NCBI GenBank assembly: GCA_007026445.1
Contig: VDMD01000056.1
Location: 62,001 to 126,000, forward strand
Origin: Schizophyllum amplum
Lineage: Eukaryota; Basidiomycota; Agaricomycetes; Agaricales; Schizophyllaceae
DNA: 64,000 nt
Direction of reading: 5' to 3'
A program made the translations under genes and the position numbers. Under the pieces are notes generated by a model. It was not told the DNA's origin, did no database searches, and saw nothing but the letters and a program-made list of their open reading frames with translations. Position 1 is the first letter of the stretch, and the number at the start of each line of letters is the position of its first letter. Shown piece after piece: positions 19,849 through 32,655 of this stretch.

Positions 19849-21810
19849 TCAGTCTATGTCGTCCGCAGCTTGCATGAGTCCGAGCAACATGAGGGTAGCA
19901 GCACCTAGTCGCATCCTCTCCGAGTCGTCCGACTCGTTACCGCCGTATGCGTCGAATTCGTCTTCTTCCTCCGATTCCGATCCCTCTTCCGAGTTAGAGT
20001 CCTCCACGTCCTCGCTCACGCCCAGAACCTCCACGTCTCCTTCTTCTTCATCGACCTCCTCTTCCCAGTCGTCGTCCCAGTCCGACACTTCTTCCTCTGA
20101 CTCGTCCCAATTATTTTCTTCTTCCGAGCTCTCCCTTTCAAGTTCGGCGAAAGGGTTAGACTCGTCTCCTCCTTCCGAGACGTCGCCCGTGCTCTCTTCG
20201 TCTGACAGCATGTCGGAGTCCCATTCAAGTCTGGCGTGCTCGGCGCCAAGCTGCTTCGACTCCTTCGGCGGACGGCGTAGCGCGGTCGGTCTTCGTGCGT
20301 ACACTGTCATGCCTGCTTCGCGCAGGCACGTCAACAGCTCCGGCACGCACTTGATCCTGCGCACTTCAAGTTCCTCCAGTGCGCAATGCTCGGCACGGGT
20401 CTCGGCGACCTGACGCAGTATAGCAACGTCCAGCCCTGCGATGTTGAGCTTGGGTAGCAAGACCCGCTTGAGGCGTGGCAGCAGTTGTTGATGCCGGCCT
20501 AGGACGGCGAGAACATGCAGCATCTCGTAATGCCGGTCCTCCGTGAGGTCGACGACACGTAGAGAGGTAAGTCCCGTGTAGACTCGCATAAGATTGATCC
20601 CCCAGCTCGGTCCCGGCGTCACGACGGCCAGGGATAGTTTTGTGACGCTGGCCGCCATGACCGTGTCGCACGCTCCGAACGCATGCAGCATGTCGAGATG
20701 CTCAGAGAAGTCATACCTCCGCTCGTCGTCCGTGCTTGAGAGGTGGATTTCGCGCGTCTGCGGGGCCTTGAGGAGGTAGAGGATCTGAACCCCGCCGTCG
20801 CGCAGAGCGAGGGACTGAACGTTCGGTAGGGAGATAGGTCGGTGACCTTCGCGGAGGTCCCGATGATCCATAGTGAGCGCCAGCGAAATCAAAGACGAGC
20901 AATTACGCAGGGCGACTATGAAGAATTCAAACCCCATCCGCGCCCCTAGCACGATATGCAGATGCGTGAGCTGCGGCCACGGCAGAGAGATGTCGGATAG
21001 CCTCATGTAGCTGAGGCGTGCGCGAGTAAGCGCGGGTGCGTCCTTGAAGAGCGCTACTTCATTCCGTCCTCCGATGTGTTGGTAGGCCCGGTCGAGCTCC
21101 AGGTCCGTCAGGGTTGGCAGGTTGCGAATCCTCGTTACGAGCCATCGAGGCGGGTGAACCATCCCTAAATGCATGCACCTCCAGCGAGGAGCGCTGTCGA
21201 GCAGCGCCTTTTCAACGGCGCGCCACTGCTCCTCTGGAACAACCTCCCTGAATGTGAATGTCCCGTGCGCCGCGTCCCATCTCGGCGGAGTCGCGTGGCT
21301 AAGATGTATATCGAGTGGGAGTGCCCCCGAGCGTTGTATGCACTCGATCAAAGTATCACACCAGCGTCCATCGAAGTGTGGATGAAGTCTGATATTCACC
21401 CAGATTTCTGGTGTGGCCTGCACCGTATCGCGCCAGCGCTGGCATGCCAGGAGTACGGGGTGCTGGCTGATGAGAGAGCTATCGGGTGTGGAGTCGAAGT
21501 CGGAGAGAATGACTTGTGCGAGGATTATGGCCAGAATCTCGAAGGGCAGGCGGCTTATGGGAGCGGCTAGCATGCGCTTCTGCGCTAGAGCCTTGGCGAG
21601 AATAGCACGCTGACTGCGTAAGTCGTTCAGCGTCTTCTGCATCGACGTGATGTGCCCCTCGAAGGAGCGGATGGATGTCTCGTCTGCCGCTATCGCCTCA
21701 CGGGTATTTTCTTCCTCGATTGACGAGGCAAGGCTCGTCAAGGTCGTCGAGGCGGTTACGGAAGCGCCGCATTCGTGGCACAGCGTGGTGTGTAACTGCA
21801 TCTGCATCAT
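19849..21810 (-). CDS. F-box-like protein with long acidic tail
   Basis: An intact 653-residue single-exon frame starting ATGATG at 21810. N-terminal motif LCHECGASVTA (residues 10-20), a helical lead-in, F-box-like core LAAPISRLPFEILAIILA, signature HPVLLACQRW and ATPEIWVNIRLHP, and a leucine-rich body. The last 110-120 residues are dominated by Glu, Asp and Ser, longer than in the other copies, and end LGLMQAADDID. Likely an SCF substrate receptor by family. It is more diverged from the 1642/16612 pair than those are from each other. Confidence 0.8.
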   Translation of the reverse strand: MMQMQLHTTLCHECGASVTASTTLTSLASSIEEENTREAIAADETSIRSFEGHITSMQKTLNDLRSQRAILAKALAQKRMLAAPISRLPFEILAIILAQVILSDFDSTPDSSLISQHPVLLACQRWRDTVQATPEIWVNIRLHPHFDGRWCDTLIECIQRSGALPLDIHLSHATPPRWDAAHGTFTFREVVPEEQWRAVEKALLDSAPRWRCMHLGMVHPPRWLVTRIRNLPTLTDLELDRAYQHIGGRNEVALFKDAPALTRARLSYMRLSDISLPWPQLTHLHIVLGARMGFEFFIVALRNCSSLISLALTMDHRDLREGHRPISLPNVQSLALRDGGVQILYLLKAPQTREIHLSSTDDERRYDFSEHLDMLHAFGACDTVMAASVTKLSLAVVTPGPSWGINLMRVYTGLTSLRVVDLTEDRHYEMLHVLAVLGRHQQLLPRLKRVLLPKLNIAGLDVAILRQVAETRAEHCALEELEVRRIKCVPELLTCLREAGMTVYARRPTALRRPPKESKQLGAEHARLEWDSDMLSDEESTGDVSEGGDESNPFAELERESSEEENNWDESEEEVSDWDDDWEEEVDEEEGDVEVLGVSEDVEDSNSEEGSESEEEDEFDAYGGNESDDSERMRLGAATLMLLGLMQAADDID

Positions 21811-23556
21811 ACAGGAGTCAGAAAATGCTAATAAGGGTTTTCAGAGGATGGGAGTTGTAGCTGTAGTTGCGTACAATATAGAACACACCTGATGCGAGCC
21901 TTGGATCGGCTTTTAATGGACAGAGATGCACTTTGCGATTGGTCCTAGTCAAATCATCAGGCTGGCAGGGCTTCGAGTTTCTCTGTTATACACTACCGTG
22001 CACGCAGGTTCAGTCAAGAATAGGTGCACCTTGAAGCTGTTAGACAAAAGAGAAACAGGGCTCGACAGTCGAAGCTAAGTTCAAGCTGGAGATTACTTAG
22101 TTGATCGCAAGTTGATCGTGTCACTGCAGCATTATTCAAATTTCCCACGGTATCGGTAACAGCCGGGGGCGTTCAACCGAGCGTTAGCTCAAGCGCTCGA
22201 GTGGGCTATTGCATGCTGACACGCTATATTGAGTACTCTGTCACTACCAATTACTGAGCGTATGCGCTTTATTCTTGTCCTCGTCCTCCCATTCGCAAAG
22301 ATGTTCGTCCTGTTCAGTACCACTGTACTGGCCATAAATCATATTTGGTTGACCCCGTCTCTCGAATTGGCGTTCCTTCGCCACAAAGTCTACCCACCCA
22401 GGTCTCCAGGGGCGTGAGGTAGGCGATGACCGGGACCGATTGAGGAGGTAAGAGATCTCGATGAGCCTTCCGGCAACCGCCGCCGGCGAAAGCCGCGCAT
22501 CAACGTAAGTACGTTCAACTTCAGCCAACACTCGTCTTCACTCTTCGTCGACGCACAAGCGAGACAGCGGATGTGCCGCATGACTGAACTTTGTGATCGT
22601 CATGTCCTTAAGGCCGCGACTTCGGTCAGACAACTCATTTTACCCGGTCAAGAAAAATCTAGGAAATTTGTAGTAGACCTCGAGCTGCTGTACCTTCCTT
22701 GCTTCCGCACCAGCGACCCAGCTCGTCTATGGCTAAGCATTCAAATATTCACTGCTCAATACCAATATCGGTCATCCTGCCTTGACAGCTGCACTCTGAG
22801 CTCCGCGCGGCAGCCACGCCCGCTAGAAGCGCAGCTGCCTTGGCGAGCTGACGAATGATATATACGCCTCGTCGTGTCGATTGTCCCCAACTTCGGCTAA
22901 GAACTTACTCGAACCTTGGCCGACTCTGCTCAGCACTTGCCAAGCTTTTTGTATATCTCGCGTCGATCGCTCCGTCAGATTATTTCTGGCGACTGTCGCC
23001 AAGGTTCGACCTCCCCCCTCATTGGAAAAGAGAGAGCTAGCATCGGGCTCTTCTTCTTCAATCCTTCAGATTCTGTCCTAGTGGATATCAATCGTGCTCG
23101 AATTCGAGATGGGGTATTACCGAAGCCAGTACACAGATAACAAGTAAAGAAGAAAGACAGAGTAATAAAACACAGCCATCCAGGATATGAAGTCGTAAAT
23201 CCAGAGCATGTCGCATGATACAGCCCGCGCAGCTGCTAAGAGCCGTGGCGCGTCCAGAGGCGGGCGCGCGGGGAAATGAGATGGAGAGAGGCGAGACAGT
23301 GGACGCGGCGTATGCGGGCGTGAATACAGCGAGAATAGGCAGACACGGAATAAATGACAAGATATAAGGTAGTGGTCGTACGCACTGTGGGAGAGTAGAT
23401 AATAATACAACATTAGTCGTCGTCCGTTGAGGTGGGAGTGTGTCCGCGGGGGTGTCCGGATAGGGGAGTCAAACGGCAGGGAAAACAGCGCGAACGAGCA
23501 TCTAGTGGCGGGGAATCGTGATACAACAAGACGAGGCAAGGCAAGGGCGTCGTGGA
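21811..23556. other. intergenic, 1.7 kb, no gene recognised
   Basis: Holds the promoter side of the F-box-like gene at 19849 and the 3' flank of the TEA factor gene. Frames present are short and without family features. No repeat or RNA gene was recognised. Confidence 0.45.
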
Positions 23557-25947
23557 TTATGCGCCGAGCGCATGCGTCAGCGAGTTGCCCTTGTACTCCC
23601 GCTTGACGTTGCGCAGGTCGAAGTGCGCGGGCTGCCGACGCAGCGAGCCCGATGCAAGCTGATGGGGCGAGACCGTCAACGGCTGCTGCGTCTGCGGCGG
23701 TTGGTACGGAAGACCCTGTTGCTGCTGCTGTTGCTGCTGCTGCGCTTGCCGCATCTGCGACTGCCGTCCCGCCAGCTGATATCCCGTCAGCTCCGCCGTG
23801 AGCGAGGCGCCCGGCGAGGACGGCGCCCCGAGCGCGTACACGACCATGAGCACCGGTCGCCGGTCAACATAGATGTCTTGAGTTATCGAGTCGCCTGGCC
23901 TCAAATCGAGCCCCGCGAACGCGAGCGCGTCTGCATGCACGGTGCCCCGCTCCACTGCGCGCACCACCAGCGGAGTGGTCTGCATGTGCACCACGCGAAG
24001 CGCCGCGCCTTCCGAGCGGTAAACCTTCGTCCGATATTCGCCGCCGCTCGTCCACAGCCCGCCTATCGCCAACGCCGCCTGTACTGCGCCCAGCCGCCCC
24101 ACGTCATCGACACCCACCTGCACCTTTATGCACAGCGGCGTCCCTGGCAGCGCCGCCGTTGGCGCGAGCTGTGCGTGCAGCTCGCCCGTCGACACGTGAA
24201 GCGCCTGCATGCCGGGGGCTGTGACGACAAATGCGGACACGAGGGGATATGTGGCGGGTGGTGAGGCGGGTGGGGCGGGGGCACGAGGCTGATGCTGAGG
24301 AGGGGCGGCGACGTGAGGCTGCTGGGCAGAGGGCGCGGATGCCGAGGGCTGGGCATAGGGCGGAGGCGGTTGTTGAGCGTAAGTCGAGCCGGTTTGCGAC
24401 GGCACAGCTTGCGCCTGAGAGGAGGGCGAATAATAAGCGGCGTGCGCGGATGGAACTGCCGGTAGTCGTCAGTACGAGAACAAAAAGCAAAGACAATAAG
24501 AAAAAAAACCCACTTTGATTTTTATAGATATCGCCCGAAAAGGGCGCGGCCTGTGCTGGGGCGGGAAGTCCGCTAGCGCACGCCACACCTCCTCCGCTCT
24601 GGGCGGAGGGGTCCATGTTGTACATCCCCAAAGCGCCGTATGCGCCGGGGGCGTTAGCGCTGGGCGCCTCGTTATAAGCGCCGAACGACTGGTAATGCGC
24701 ATCCGACGATGTCGACGACATCAGGCTATATCGCTGAAAGTCGGACATGTTGGCGCTGAACCGTGTCGAAGACATGGATGAGTCGCTGAGGTCGCTGACC
24801 AGCGACGGTTGGGGAGAGAATTGTGACGGCGCATATGTGGCCGAGGGCGTATAGTACGAAGGTCGCGAGTATTCGACCGCCTGCTGCTGCGAGTAGGCGT
24901 CCCCAGACCCGGGCTGCGGTGGATACTTGAAGGCGCTCGTGTAGGTGTACGTGTTGAGACCCATATCCGGTGGCGCAGAGGGTGCACCGCCTTCGATCGC
25001 CCCCATCGGGAGAACCGATAGCCCGCCGTCCGCAGCGGGTAGGCCAGTGAACACATGCACGTTGTCGTACATAGAAACGTGTTCGGAATCATACACGCTG
25101 GCCGAGCCACCCGTGTCCATGGCCAGGAGGTCGTCCTCGACCTTAATAGCGGGTGAGCGGGATGCGCCACCGATGGGGGATCCGTAGGGGGACATTTGCT
25201 CGTGTTTCACACTGCCTGGGCTGCCGATGCTGCTCGGGCTGCCGATGTCGGGGCCGCTACCCGGACTTGCGTATACCGACGGGCTATGTGGGAGGCCGAT
25301 GAGGGCACCCGGGCTCCCGGCGTTCTCGGGGCTGCCGAAAGAGCCCATGACATTCGGTATCGACATCGGCTGGCGTGTAGGGCTGCCCACGCGGCGGAGC
25401 GAGGAGCTGCGGTGGCCTCGGGAGGGGGAGATGCTCGACACTCGGTGGTGCTCGCGCGATGGGTGGTGGTGTGTGGGGGCATGGGAAGGCGGCTCATCTT
25501 CTGCACCACCGGCGACAAGATAGAACTCTGTCGTATGGTTAGACGGCGGCAGGAGGGACAGGCGATTGCACTTACGAGGCTCGCCCTTCCACATGTTGCG
25601 GAGGACTTGTATGTGCGAAGCAACTTGCTTCTTTGTCCTGAGTATATGCGTGAGTACAAGGTACAAGTAGCGAGACGTATCAACGTACCGTTCTATGCCA
25701 TGAGTGCGAAGGTGGTCGACGAGGAACTGGTTCCTCCAGCGACTGCGACCACGCGAGTAGGTCGCGTAGTTGGAGTTGAGGTAAGCCTCGAGGCCTAAAG
25801 TGACGCGTCAGACAAGTTGATGGCAAGAACAAAGGCGTACACACCTGCCACGAATACGCGCTCGACGCGCTCTGGCCAGACTTCGCCGCCGGAGCCGTCC
25901 TTGAGGAGCTTGCGGTGCTTGCGCTGGGGGGTGAGGGTCGTGATCAT
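23557..25947 (-). CDS. TEA/ATTS-domain transcription factor (TEC1/AbaA-like)
   Basis: Five exons (25845-25947, 25689-25794, 25576-25637, 24514-25527, 23557-24455) sum to 2184 nt, 727 residues. The TEA DNA-binding domain occupies about residues 20-92 and is split over the first three exons: EVWPERVERVFVAGLEAYL, then YSRGRSRWRNQFLVDHLR, then RTKKQVASHIQVLRNMWKG. A Ser/Pro/Gly-rich regulatory region follows (many SP sites). The C-terminal third has an ordered region around LHVSTGELHAQLAP, SGGEYRTKVYRSEGAALRV and RRPVLMVVYAL, then a Gln run and a basic segment ending LTHALGA. TEA factors control development and filamentation genes in fungi. A TATATAAA lies at 26191-26198 on the minus strand. Confidence 0.9.
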
Positions 25948-26190
25948 CGTGGGGGATGTGTTGGTTCGTGAGGGGGATTCGTAGTAGAAGAGTGCGCGTC
26001 AAGCTGCGCCGCGGTAGCTGGCGATCGGATGTGTGTCAGAGGAGGCAACGGCGATGCTCAAAAGCGATGTGTGTGACGACGAGGGGGGCGCGGCGGCGGC
26101 GACGGCGACGGCGATGGCAACGGCGACGACGGCGAGCGCTTGAGCGAGGGCGGCGGGGGGTAAAGGTGGTGCATGACTGGGCGATGCGCG

Positions 26191-26198
26191 TTTATATA
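26191..26198 (-). promoter_or_regulatory. TATA box of TEA factor gene
   Basis: TATATAAA on the minus strand, about 245 bp upstream of ATG 25947. Confidence 0.5.
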
Positions 26199-27624
26199 TC
26201 GAGCGGGAAGAAAAGAGCACGGACCGAGGATCAGATCTGTGGCCCTCGTAGTCCGTTTGGCAATTCGTCCACAATCATCGAATGGGGAAGTCGTGCCCCA
26301 GCCGAGCCGGCGCGTACACCGACTCGCCCGGGCAGCTCGGCTTGTGCCTGGTCTGCCCAGGTCACGGGCCCTTTTGCCCTTTTGCGCTGACGCGCTGCCG
26401 CCCCAGCCGAGCCCTGCGCCGTCCTCCCGGCCCATCTTGTCTTCTTCCGTCACTCTTTCTTTCAGCTTGCCTTTCTTGTCATCCCCGCCTCGCCCGAGAG
26501 CGCGATAGCAGGCGCGGCGGCTGCAAGCACTTGACGCCGGGGCGCGTCTCTTGCTAACGACCCAGCTCCCGCACCAGCGAGTCATGCGAGGGCGCGGAGC
26601 GCGGCGCAGTGCGCACCGCCTCTTCTCCCGACAAATATTGCGTTACCCGTCCAACAGTTCTCCCGCGGCACCTTTCTGCGCTGCTCGCCCCCGCGTCATT
26701 GTTCGGGCGACCCATGGGCTCAGCGGAACTAAACGAACAAAGAAAACAACACAAACAGCACTCGTTGTTTTCCTGGCAGTCATTGTTTTATGACATTCAT
26801 CGTATTCTGGCATGCCTCTTGTCCGCCTGCCCGCCAGCCCGGTCCTAACAAAAACGGTCCTGCCTTTGTTCATCTGCACGGGTCGCTGATCGGAAATAGA
26901 GCCTTGGCGCGTTGCACGCTCTTTTTTCTCTGTTCAAATCGAACATTCTGATTCAGCCTCGCTAACCTCGAGGTCCGCGATCCCCTCCTCCTGCACAACC
27001 TGTGGAGCTGGACTTTGCAGGCTGTCGGCTGTGCCTGGCCTGGCCGCCGTTGTGCTGCGCGGTGTACACCCTCGCGACGCACCACCACAGCGTGCAGCTC
27101 GCGCATCGTCCTCTGCAGCCGAGCCGTCGCTCTTTTCAACAGCCGCAAGTTGTGCTCTTCCAAGGGCTCTGCTTGTTAATCGCTGCACTATGACCACTCC
27201 TTGCACGTGCTCTCAGCCGGACGTCTTCGCCGTCTTCTTCCTCCAAACAATTCGAATCAAATCAACGGAAGTATACAGGAGCATCCCCGCCCCGTCACCT
27301 CCGGCCATCCTCCCTGATACAGAATCTGTACTGCGAGGCACCCCAACTACGGCGCGCAGGCCACGGTTGAAGAACAGCAGAACACCAGGTTGTACTTAGA
27401 GCCAGCTTAGAGCCCCAGAACACCAGCCAGACCAGTGGCGATGCGACGCCGCCAAGCGCGATCGACGCCGACGCGCCGCTTCCAAGACATCGACGCCGGC
27501 GCGCCCCCCAGCGTGCTCAACCATCTCCGCGAGTCCGACCGTGATAACGACGATTATCGCTGCAGTGCTTCGCCGCGCCCGATTCTATGACAGGTAGGCA
27601 GTCCAGACGCGCGTCGATTATCGC

Positions 27625-27682
27625 AGCTGACGCCAGTTGGCCATCCCAGCTGACACCAGTTGGCTATCCTAGGTGACACCAG
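27625..27682 (+). repeat. 23-bp tandem repeat, 2.5 copies
   Basis: Unit AGCTGACACCAGTTGGCTAT plus 3 nt; copies at 27625, 27648 and a partial copy at 27671, with a few substitutions. Confidence 0.85.
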
Positions 27683-27706
27683 CCGCACGAACGTTCATTC
27701 TTGCTG

Positions 27707-27815
27707 AGATATGTCTTCGACCCTTCTCCGATAAGTCTTCCGCCTTCCTCTTCGATATGTCCTCCTTCCTCTTCGATATGTCTTGACCCTCCTCTGATAT
27801 GTCCTCGACGACCTT
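27707..27815 (+). repeat. degenerate 21-25-bp tandem repeat
   Basis: About five diverged units around CCTTCCTCTTCGATATGTC, pyrimidine-rich, immediately downstream of the 23-bp repeat. Confidence 0.7.
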
Positions 27816-27963
27816 CCTCAAATGATACGCGGCGCATCCTTCGGTGCTTCTAGCAAGACAGAACGCCGCGCAATTTTATCTTCGCCTTCGCCCTCCACCA
27901 CACGGCAGGTAGGTGTGTCCTCGCGCGCTTGCAGGGATCGGTCAACCTCACCGTAAATTGCTA

Positions 27964-28039
27964 CGCTTACCATGAACTTCGAGGCTTACCATGAATTGCT
28001 AGGCTGACCATGAACTTCCAGGCTGACCATGTATCGTCA
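27964..28039 (+). repeat. 19-bp tandem repeat, four copies
   Basis: Unit GGCTTACCATGAACTTCGA; four contiguous copies start at 27964, 27983, 28002 and 28021 with diverged ends. The core CTKACCATG is kept in all. Confidence 0.9.
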
Positions 28040-31000
28040 GGCTCGCCAGAAGATAGACGAACAGCAATATTTCCCATCGCGCGGCGCCGTCCTCGAGCTC
28101 CGCCGTCCCTTACGAAGCGCTCCGCTGACAGTGACAGACCGGGGGCGCTGGGCGCGGAGGTATTTCGTGCGACGATCAGGACCACAACTTTTGACGAGCT
28201 CGGACATGAGCGTCACGTACAGGTGTGTACGTGAGCACTGGCATACAGGTACGTCCTGACGCGAAATCGTACAGGTGAGTGCAAAAAATCGACCGCTCTC
28301 AACCGAACCCGCCGCCGCGCTCATTCGCCGATTTGCAGGATAGTACGAAGACTGTATCCGGACACCTCGTCGGCGCGTGTTGCGCTGCTCGCAGAGACTT
28401 GGTGTGACGACTAGCGGCGGCGCAGTCGCGACAGGAATACGGCGTTCGTGTATATGAGCGCGCAGGAAGCTGTATCTATTGGCCAGGGTATTCTTTACCT
28501 TCCGCGTTTCCTCTCCTTACCTGTGAGATGGACCGCTTTTCGCTGACTTCGTCACTGCACAGGTCCAGATTTGCTCACCACATTGTCGGCACCTGCTATG
28601 ACGGACGCTCGCGGAATCGAGCGCTCGGCGACGAGTGGCGAGGACTCATCTACATCGGGATTGCCGTCTTCCGCGTTCCTGTATATGAGCGGGAAGGGTA
28701 GTAATTATCAACCTTTCTTGTAGGCCATTTTACCCTCCGGTACCCTCGCGTCTCCTTTTTCTCCTCCTTCCCTCCTTTTCTGATCAGATGTCCCAAAAGA
28801 CGCTGCACCACCGCGCCAGCCCGGAAGCTGACGAGTGTGCTTTGCACCCCCGTTCGGCCGTCTCGCAAGTTTTGTCAGCTGCGCACATTTTATCCCTTGT
28901 CATTCGAACCCTCGCCGACACGATGGCTCAGCAGGCAGATGCTTCAAGGCGCGTGGCGCGCGCTAGCATCACATATCGCTCCTTCCTCTTCCCCGTCTAG
29001 TCAGTCGTATTTAGACTTCCCACCTCCCCACGCTATTCAATCGCGATACCCCTCCCTTTTGTCTTCGTCTTGTATTTTCGGGGTAGCCTTCCGGCGGCGG
29101 ATTGCGGGTCTATGTTCTGCTATTCAAAGATTCCTGCTATTCATTGAAAGACTCTGTTATTGAAAGATCCCCTATTCAAGACTCTTCCCAGGACCGGCCC
29201 CGAAGAACTGCGGGACATAGCCGACCGACTTGCAGCATATACTCATCGGACCGCATTGACGGACATATCCGTCGGACGACACTGAAGGAGATCCCCGAAC
29301 GCGCTAGGTCTGAGGACGCACTAGGTATGAGGGTGCTCCGGAGCCAACGTTGACGCAGCGGCGCCAGAACGCGAGGACATCGCGCTAATACGAAGGGAGC
29401 TTCGGCGAGAAGCAGCGCGAAAAAGGCAGGTCTGAATATATGGCCCATTTGGGTGCGCTCTGAGGAGGTGCTGCGCGTCCTTCGTCAGTGGGCGAGGATC
29501 CGCGCTAGCCCCGTCAGTTTCCGGGCGCCACAGCCCCTCGGGGAGGTGCGTACGATCCCCAAGACTGCGCAGCGTATGGTCCCTCGACCTACGTGTGCTT
29601 CCCTCACGCTGCGTATGGCCCTCTGGGGCTTCGACGACGTCCGCGGGATTTGGGGAGCAAGCATCTCAAGGTGAGTTGGTGCCTGTCTTGTACTCCCTTG
29701 TTCTCGTGGGATGCGGGGCTCGTCATGAGTTGCTCGGTGACAGGCTTCGGGAGATGGGGGACTTGGAAGGGAGGTGCGTCCCCAGATCTACGCGGGAACG
29801 GGGGTTCGGTTGTGCGAGCCGGCGTATAGAAGTATGTGAATGATTGGGCGGGCTATTCCTGAACTGGTAGGTCTCCTCTCGGTCAGGGGACGAAGCTTTG
29901 CATCGACCAGCCTGCTCACTAACCGCACACTACGCACCGGTGCGCCATCGAGGACTACTTCGTCTGCAAACTGACGTGGGATTTAGTAGCACTATCACGA
30001 GACACCAGCCCATGTCATCCATGACTCGGACCTGGCAGAGTTGACGCAGCCCCGCGGCTTTTTGGAAGAGCGCGATGCTCACCGTACAGGTAACTTCTGA
30101 AGGTATAAGCTTCACAATGCAGGTCGTGCAATTCATGCCAGGTGAATCGACGCTTCGAAGACTGAAGTTGATTTTCTGATTTTACTTCCGCACGCGTGAC
30201 TCGGGGTTGTCCGACGCGGCACATGCCGGATATTGTTCTCACGAGTTGCGTCCGACCTCGTTCGACATGCCTTCATCAAGAGTGTTTCCCTGCCGTTCAT
30301 AGATATCCTCTGTTCATCTCTGCTCGGCATTCCTGGCTCAGTTCGACTCGCAGAACTTCCCGTTATACGTGTATGAATGGTATCGCATGCTTTGCCGCAC
30401 AGCATTCGGCGACACACGCGCGGACGTCTCTCCACATCGACGCGCTGCCAACCCTTGCTCCTGCTGCCCAAATTCGCTCTTGAGGAGACGCTATAACGTA
30501 CTCGCTGTTCTCGGCCGCGGCTTGCATCTGATTCTGCCTCTATCGACCGTCGGTGCTGTCGGAATACCACCTCGGATCTCGCCTCTGGCTGTGCAACGGT
30601 CCGATGCGACGCTCCGCCCCAAGCCCCATGACGGGCCTGCGCTTCCCGGCTCTGACTTACCCGCACAGGCCGAGCGCTGCCCCGGTCCATGGCGTTGGCG
30701 ACGCCTCCCAACGATACCTCACCAGGAGCTTCTTCAATGTCCCAGCCGACGCCGCGAAGCCACCCCGGCTTGACGCAAATCCGAACCGTTCCCTTTAGGA
30801 AGGCTCGATATCGCCCCAATCGCACGTCTTCAGTTAGAGCAGCCGCAAGGTCCCCCGCACACATGACAGCTTCATCGATCGACGCGCGTGGGCACTTCTG
30901 TACCGCGACGCAGCCGGTCAGTACCAGTAGACGTTTAATGAAAGGACCAGGTGCGACCGTATCGATAGCTCGCTTATACACCTCTTCACTCCACGGACTG

Positions 31001-32655
31001 CATCCCACACTGCCCGTATCGCCCAAAAGCGAGCGGAAGATGTAGGCGGTGGAAGTACCATGTCCGCTCGGTCCTTCACGTCGCTCTTCGATGGTCCTTC
31101 TTCGCATATGAGTGCATGTCTAGATGCGTCAAGCGCATACGGATTCAGACGGAATCTAAACTCAATCAGTCCAGTCTACCCGCGCGCACCTTCGATGGCG
31201 CAACTCTTGGGACATACATGCGCAAGGCGGTATGTCCCCGGCAGATTACTGGAGAGGGCGCGTTAACCTTCCTGTCATGCACGCCTCATGCACTCGCAAG
31301 CCAGTTCGCGATCATGCGCGAAGGGAACAGGAGGCGCCTCGCTTTGATGGTCTCTACAGCGAGGCGTCGAGACGCAGGGGGAGGAGGGAAACGCAGGTCC
31401 GCGGCCGGGAGCAGATTTATCACTGATAGTCCACGGAGCCTTAGCGGAGGAGTACAGCGGAATCATACAACGAGCCGTACAGAGCCGTACGCACCCGCGC
31501 TCCCATATCCTACACCATCTCCGTCTTTTCGAGGTGTATCGATTCATTTCCGAGCGGGCGCGGTCCTCCTGATAGCGCACCGTCCACCTGCTCAGCTCCC
31601 CACACCCAATGCCGCCCAGCGGCATCCTCACCCTCCCCAGTCAACCCCGGTACGATTCGAACAGGAACGTTCGCGAGGGAAGTGGACGCCACCGCCAATC
31701 GTTGAAGTTCGGGGCGCCTGCGCGCGAGATACGGGGTGCACCTACCCTCTTCGCGCAAGATCCAGGGCGCTTTCTCCTTTTTCGGCCTCAAGGCCAGCTG
31801 ATCCATGCGGGCAGGCGCGACCCAGTCGGTTATCCGACTCTATCGTTGTGTATCGTCGTATCAGATGATGGCGGGATGATGGGTCACCTTGGCCATTCTT
31901 GGTACAACACATCTAGACCCGTCCGCTGACCTGCTTATCCACCCGGAGGCATCGAGTCGCCGGAGGAAGACAACAATAGAAGGGCAAGCTCGACTTGAGC
32001 CACAGTCGACTGTGGGCGTCGGGATGTCCGCTGTTTCGGGACATGCTGTCTATGCCCGTTTACAACGGCTGCCTTTCACATGAACCGCCCGACGAACGGT
32101 TCGTTTCCCACCTGATGGGAACGGGCCTATACGTGGTCTATACCCTCACCCTTGAATGTGAGGAGCTCCCTTACAACGTCCTTCGCATCTACCCAAGTGC
32201 TGTTGAACAAGTAGTAAGAGTTCAGTCAGACAAGTAGCGTTGGACGAAGAATAATCGATAAAGCCCAACAAGAGCTGACAGCGCTGACCAGAAACACGGA
32301 ACATCGAACAACGCATCGTAGCCACGTATTCACCAAACGTATATAATCATAAAACACGACCTTTGTATCGATCTACTTGTACACAAAGTCAACAGCAGAC
32401 CACGAAAGCAAGACACAGCTCGGACAGACAGGTCATAAACCTACATGTAGGACGAGGCACAGTAGCGCATAGTAAAACGTAGCCGGGACGAAAAGACACT
32501 AGAAAATAGTCACATGATTGGAACGGAACCAGTCATAAATCACCAACATAAGTAGAAGACGCAAATGGTGCACGGTGTGCATGTGAAGGAGGACCGAAAG
32601 GACAAACGAGACGACACGAACCAGAAATGGAATGCACCTATTCGGCCGCAAACCC

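Larger units (their letters stand above)
25948..32655. other. 6.7-kb gene-poor region
   Basis: Starts with the TEA factor promoter: a GC-rich (GGCGAC)n-like run at 26090-26140 and TATATAAA (minus) at 26191-26198. From 27.4 to 28.1 kb there are three different short tandem repeats, listed separately. From 28.2 to 32.6 kb there are many short frames, the longest 324 codons (30133-31107, minus), with no recognisable domain and no splice pattern I could trust. No transposon ends were identified. Probably decayed sequence; a fast-evolving gene could be missed. Confidence 0.5.

Noticed and set aside
22244..22531. 95-codon minus frame
   Set aside because: GTG start, no domain, no splice partners.
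30133..31107. 324-codon minus-strand frame
   Set aside because: No recognisable domain, odd composition (many Arg, Ser and Gly), overlapping frames on the other strand, and no supporting splice or promoter pattern. It could be a decayed or orphan gene but I cannot support it.
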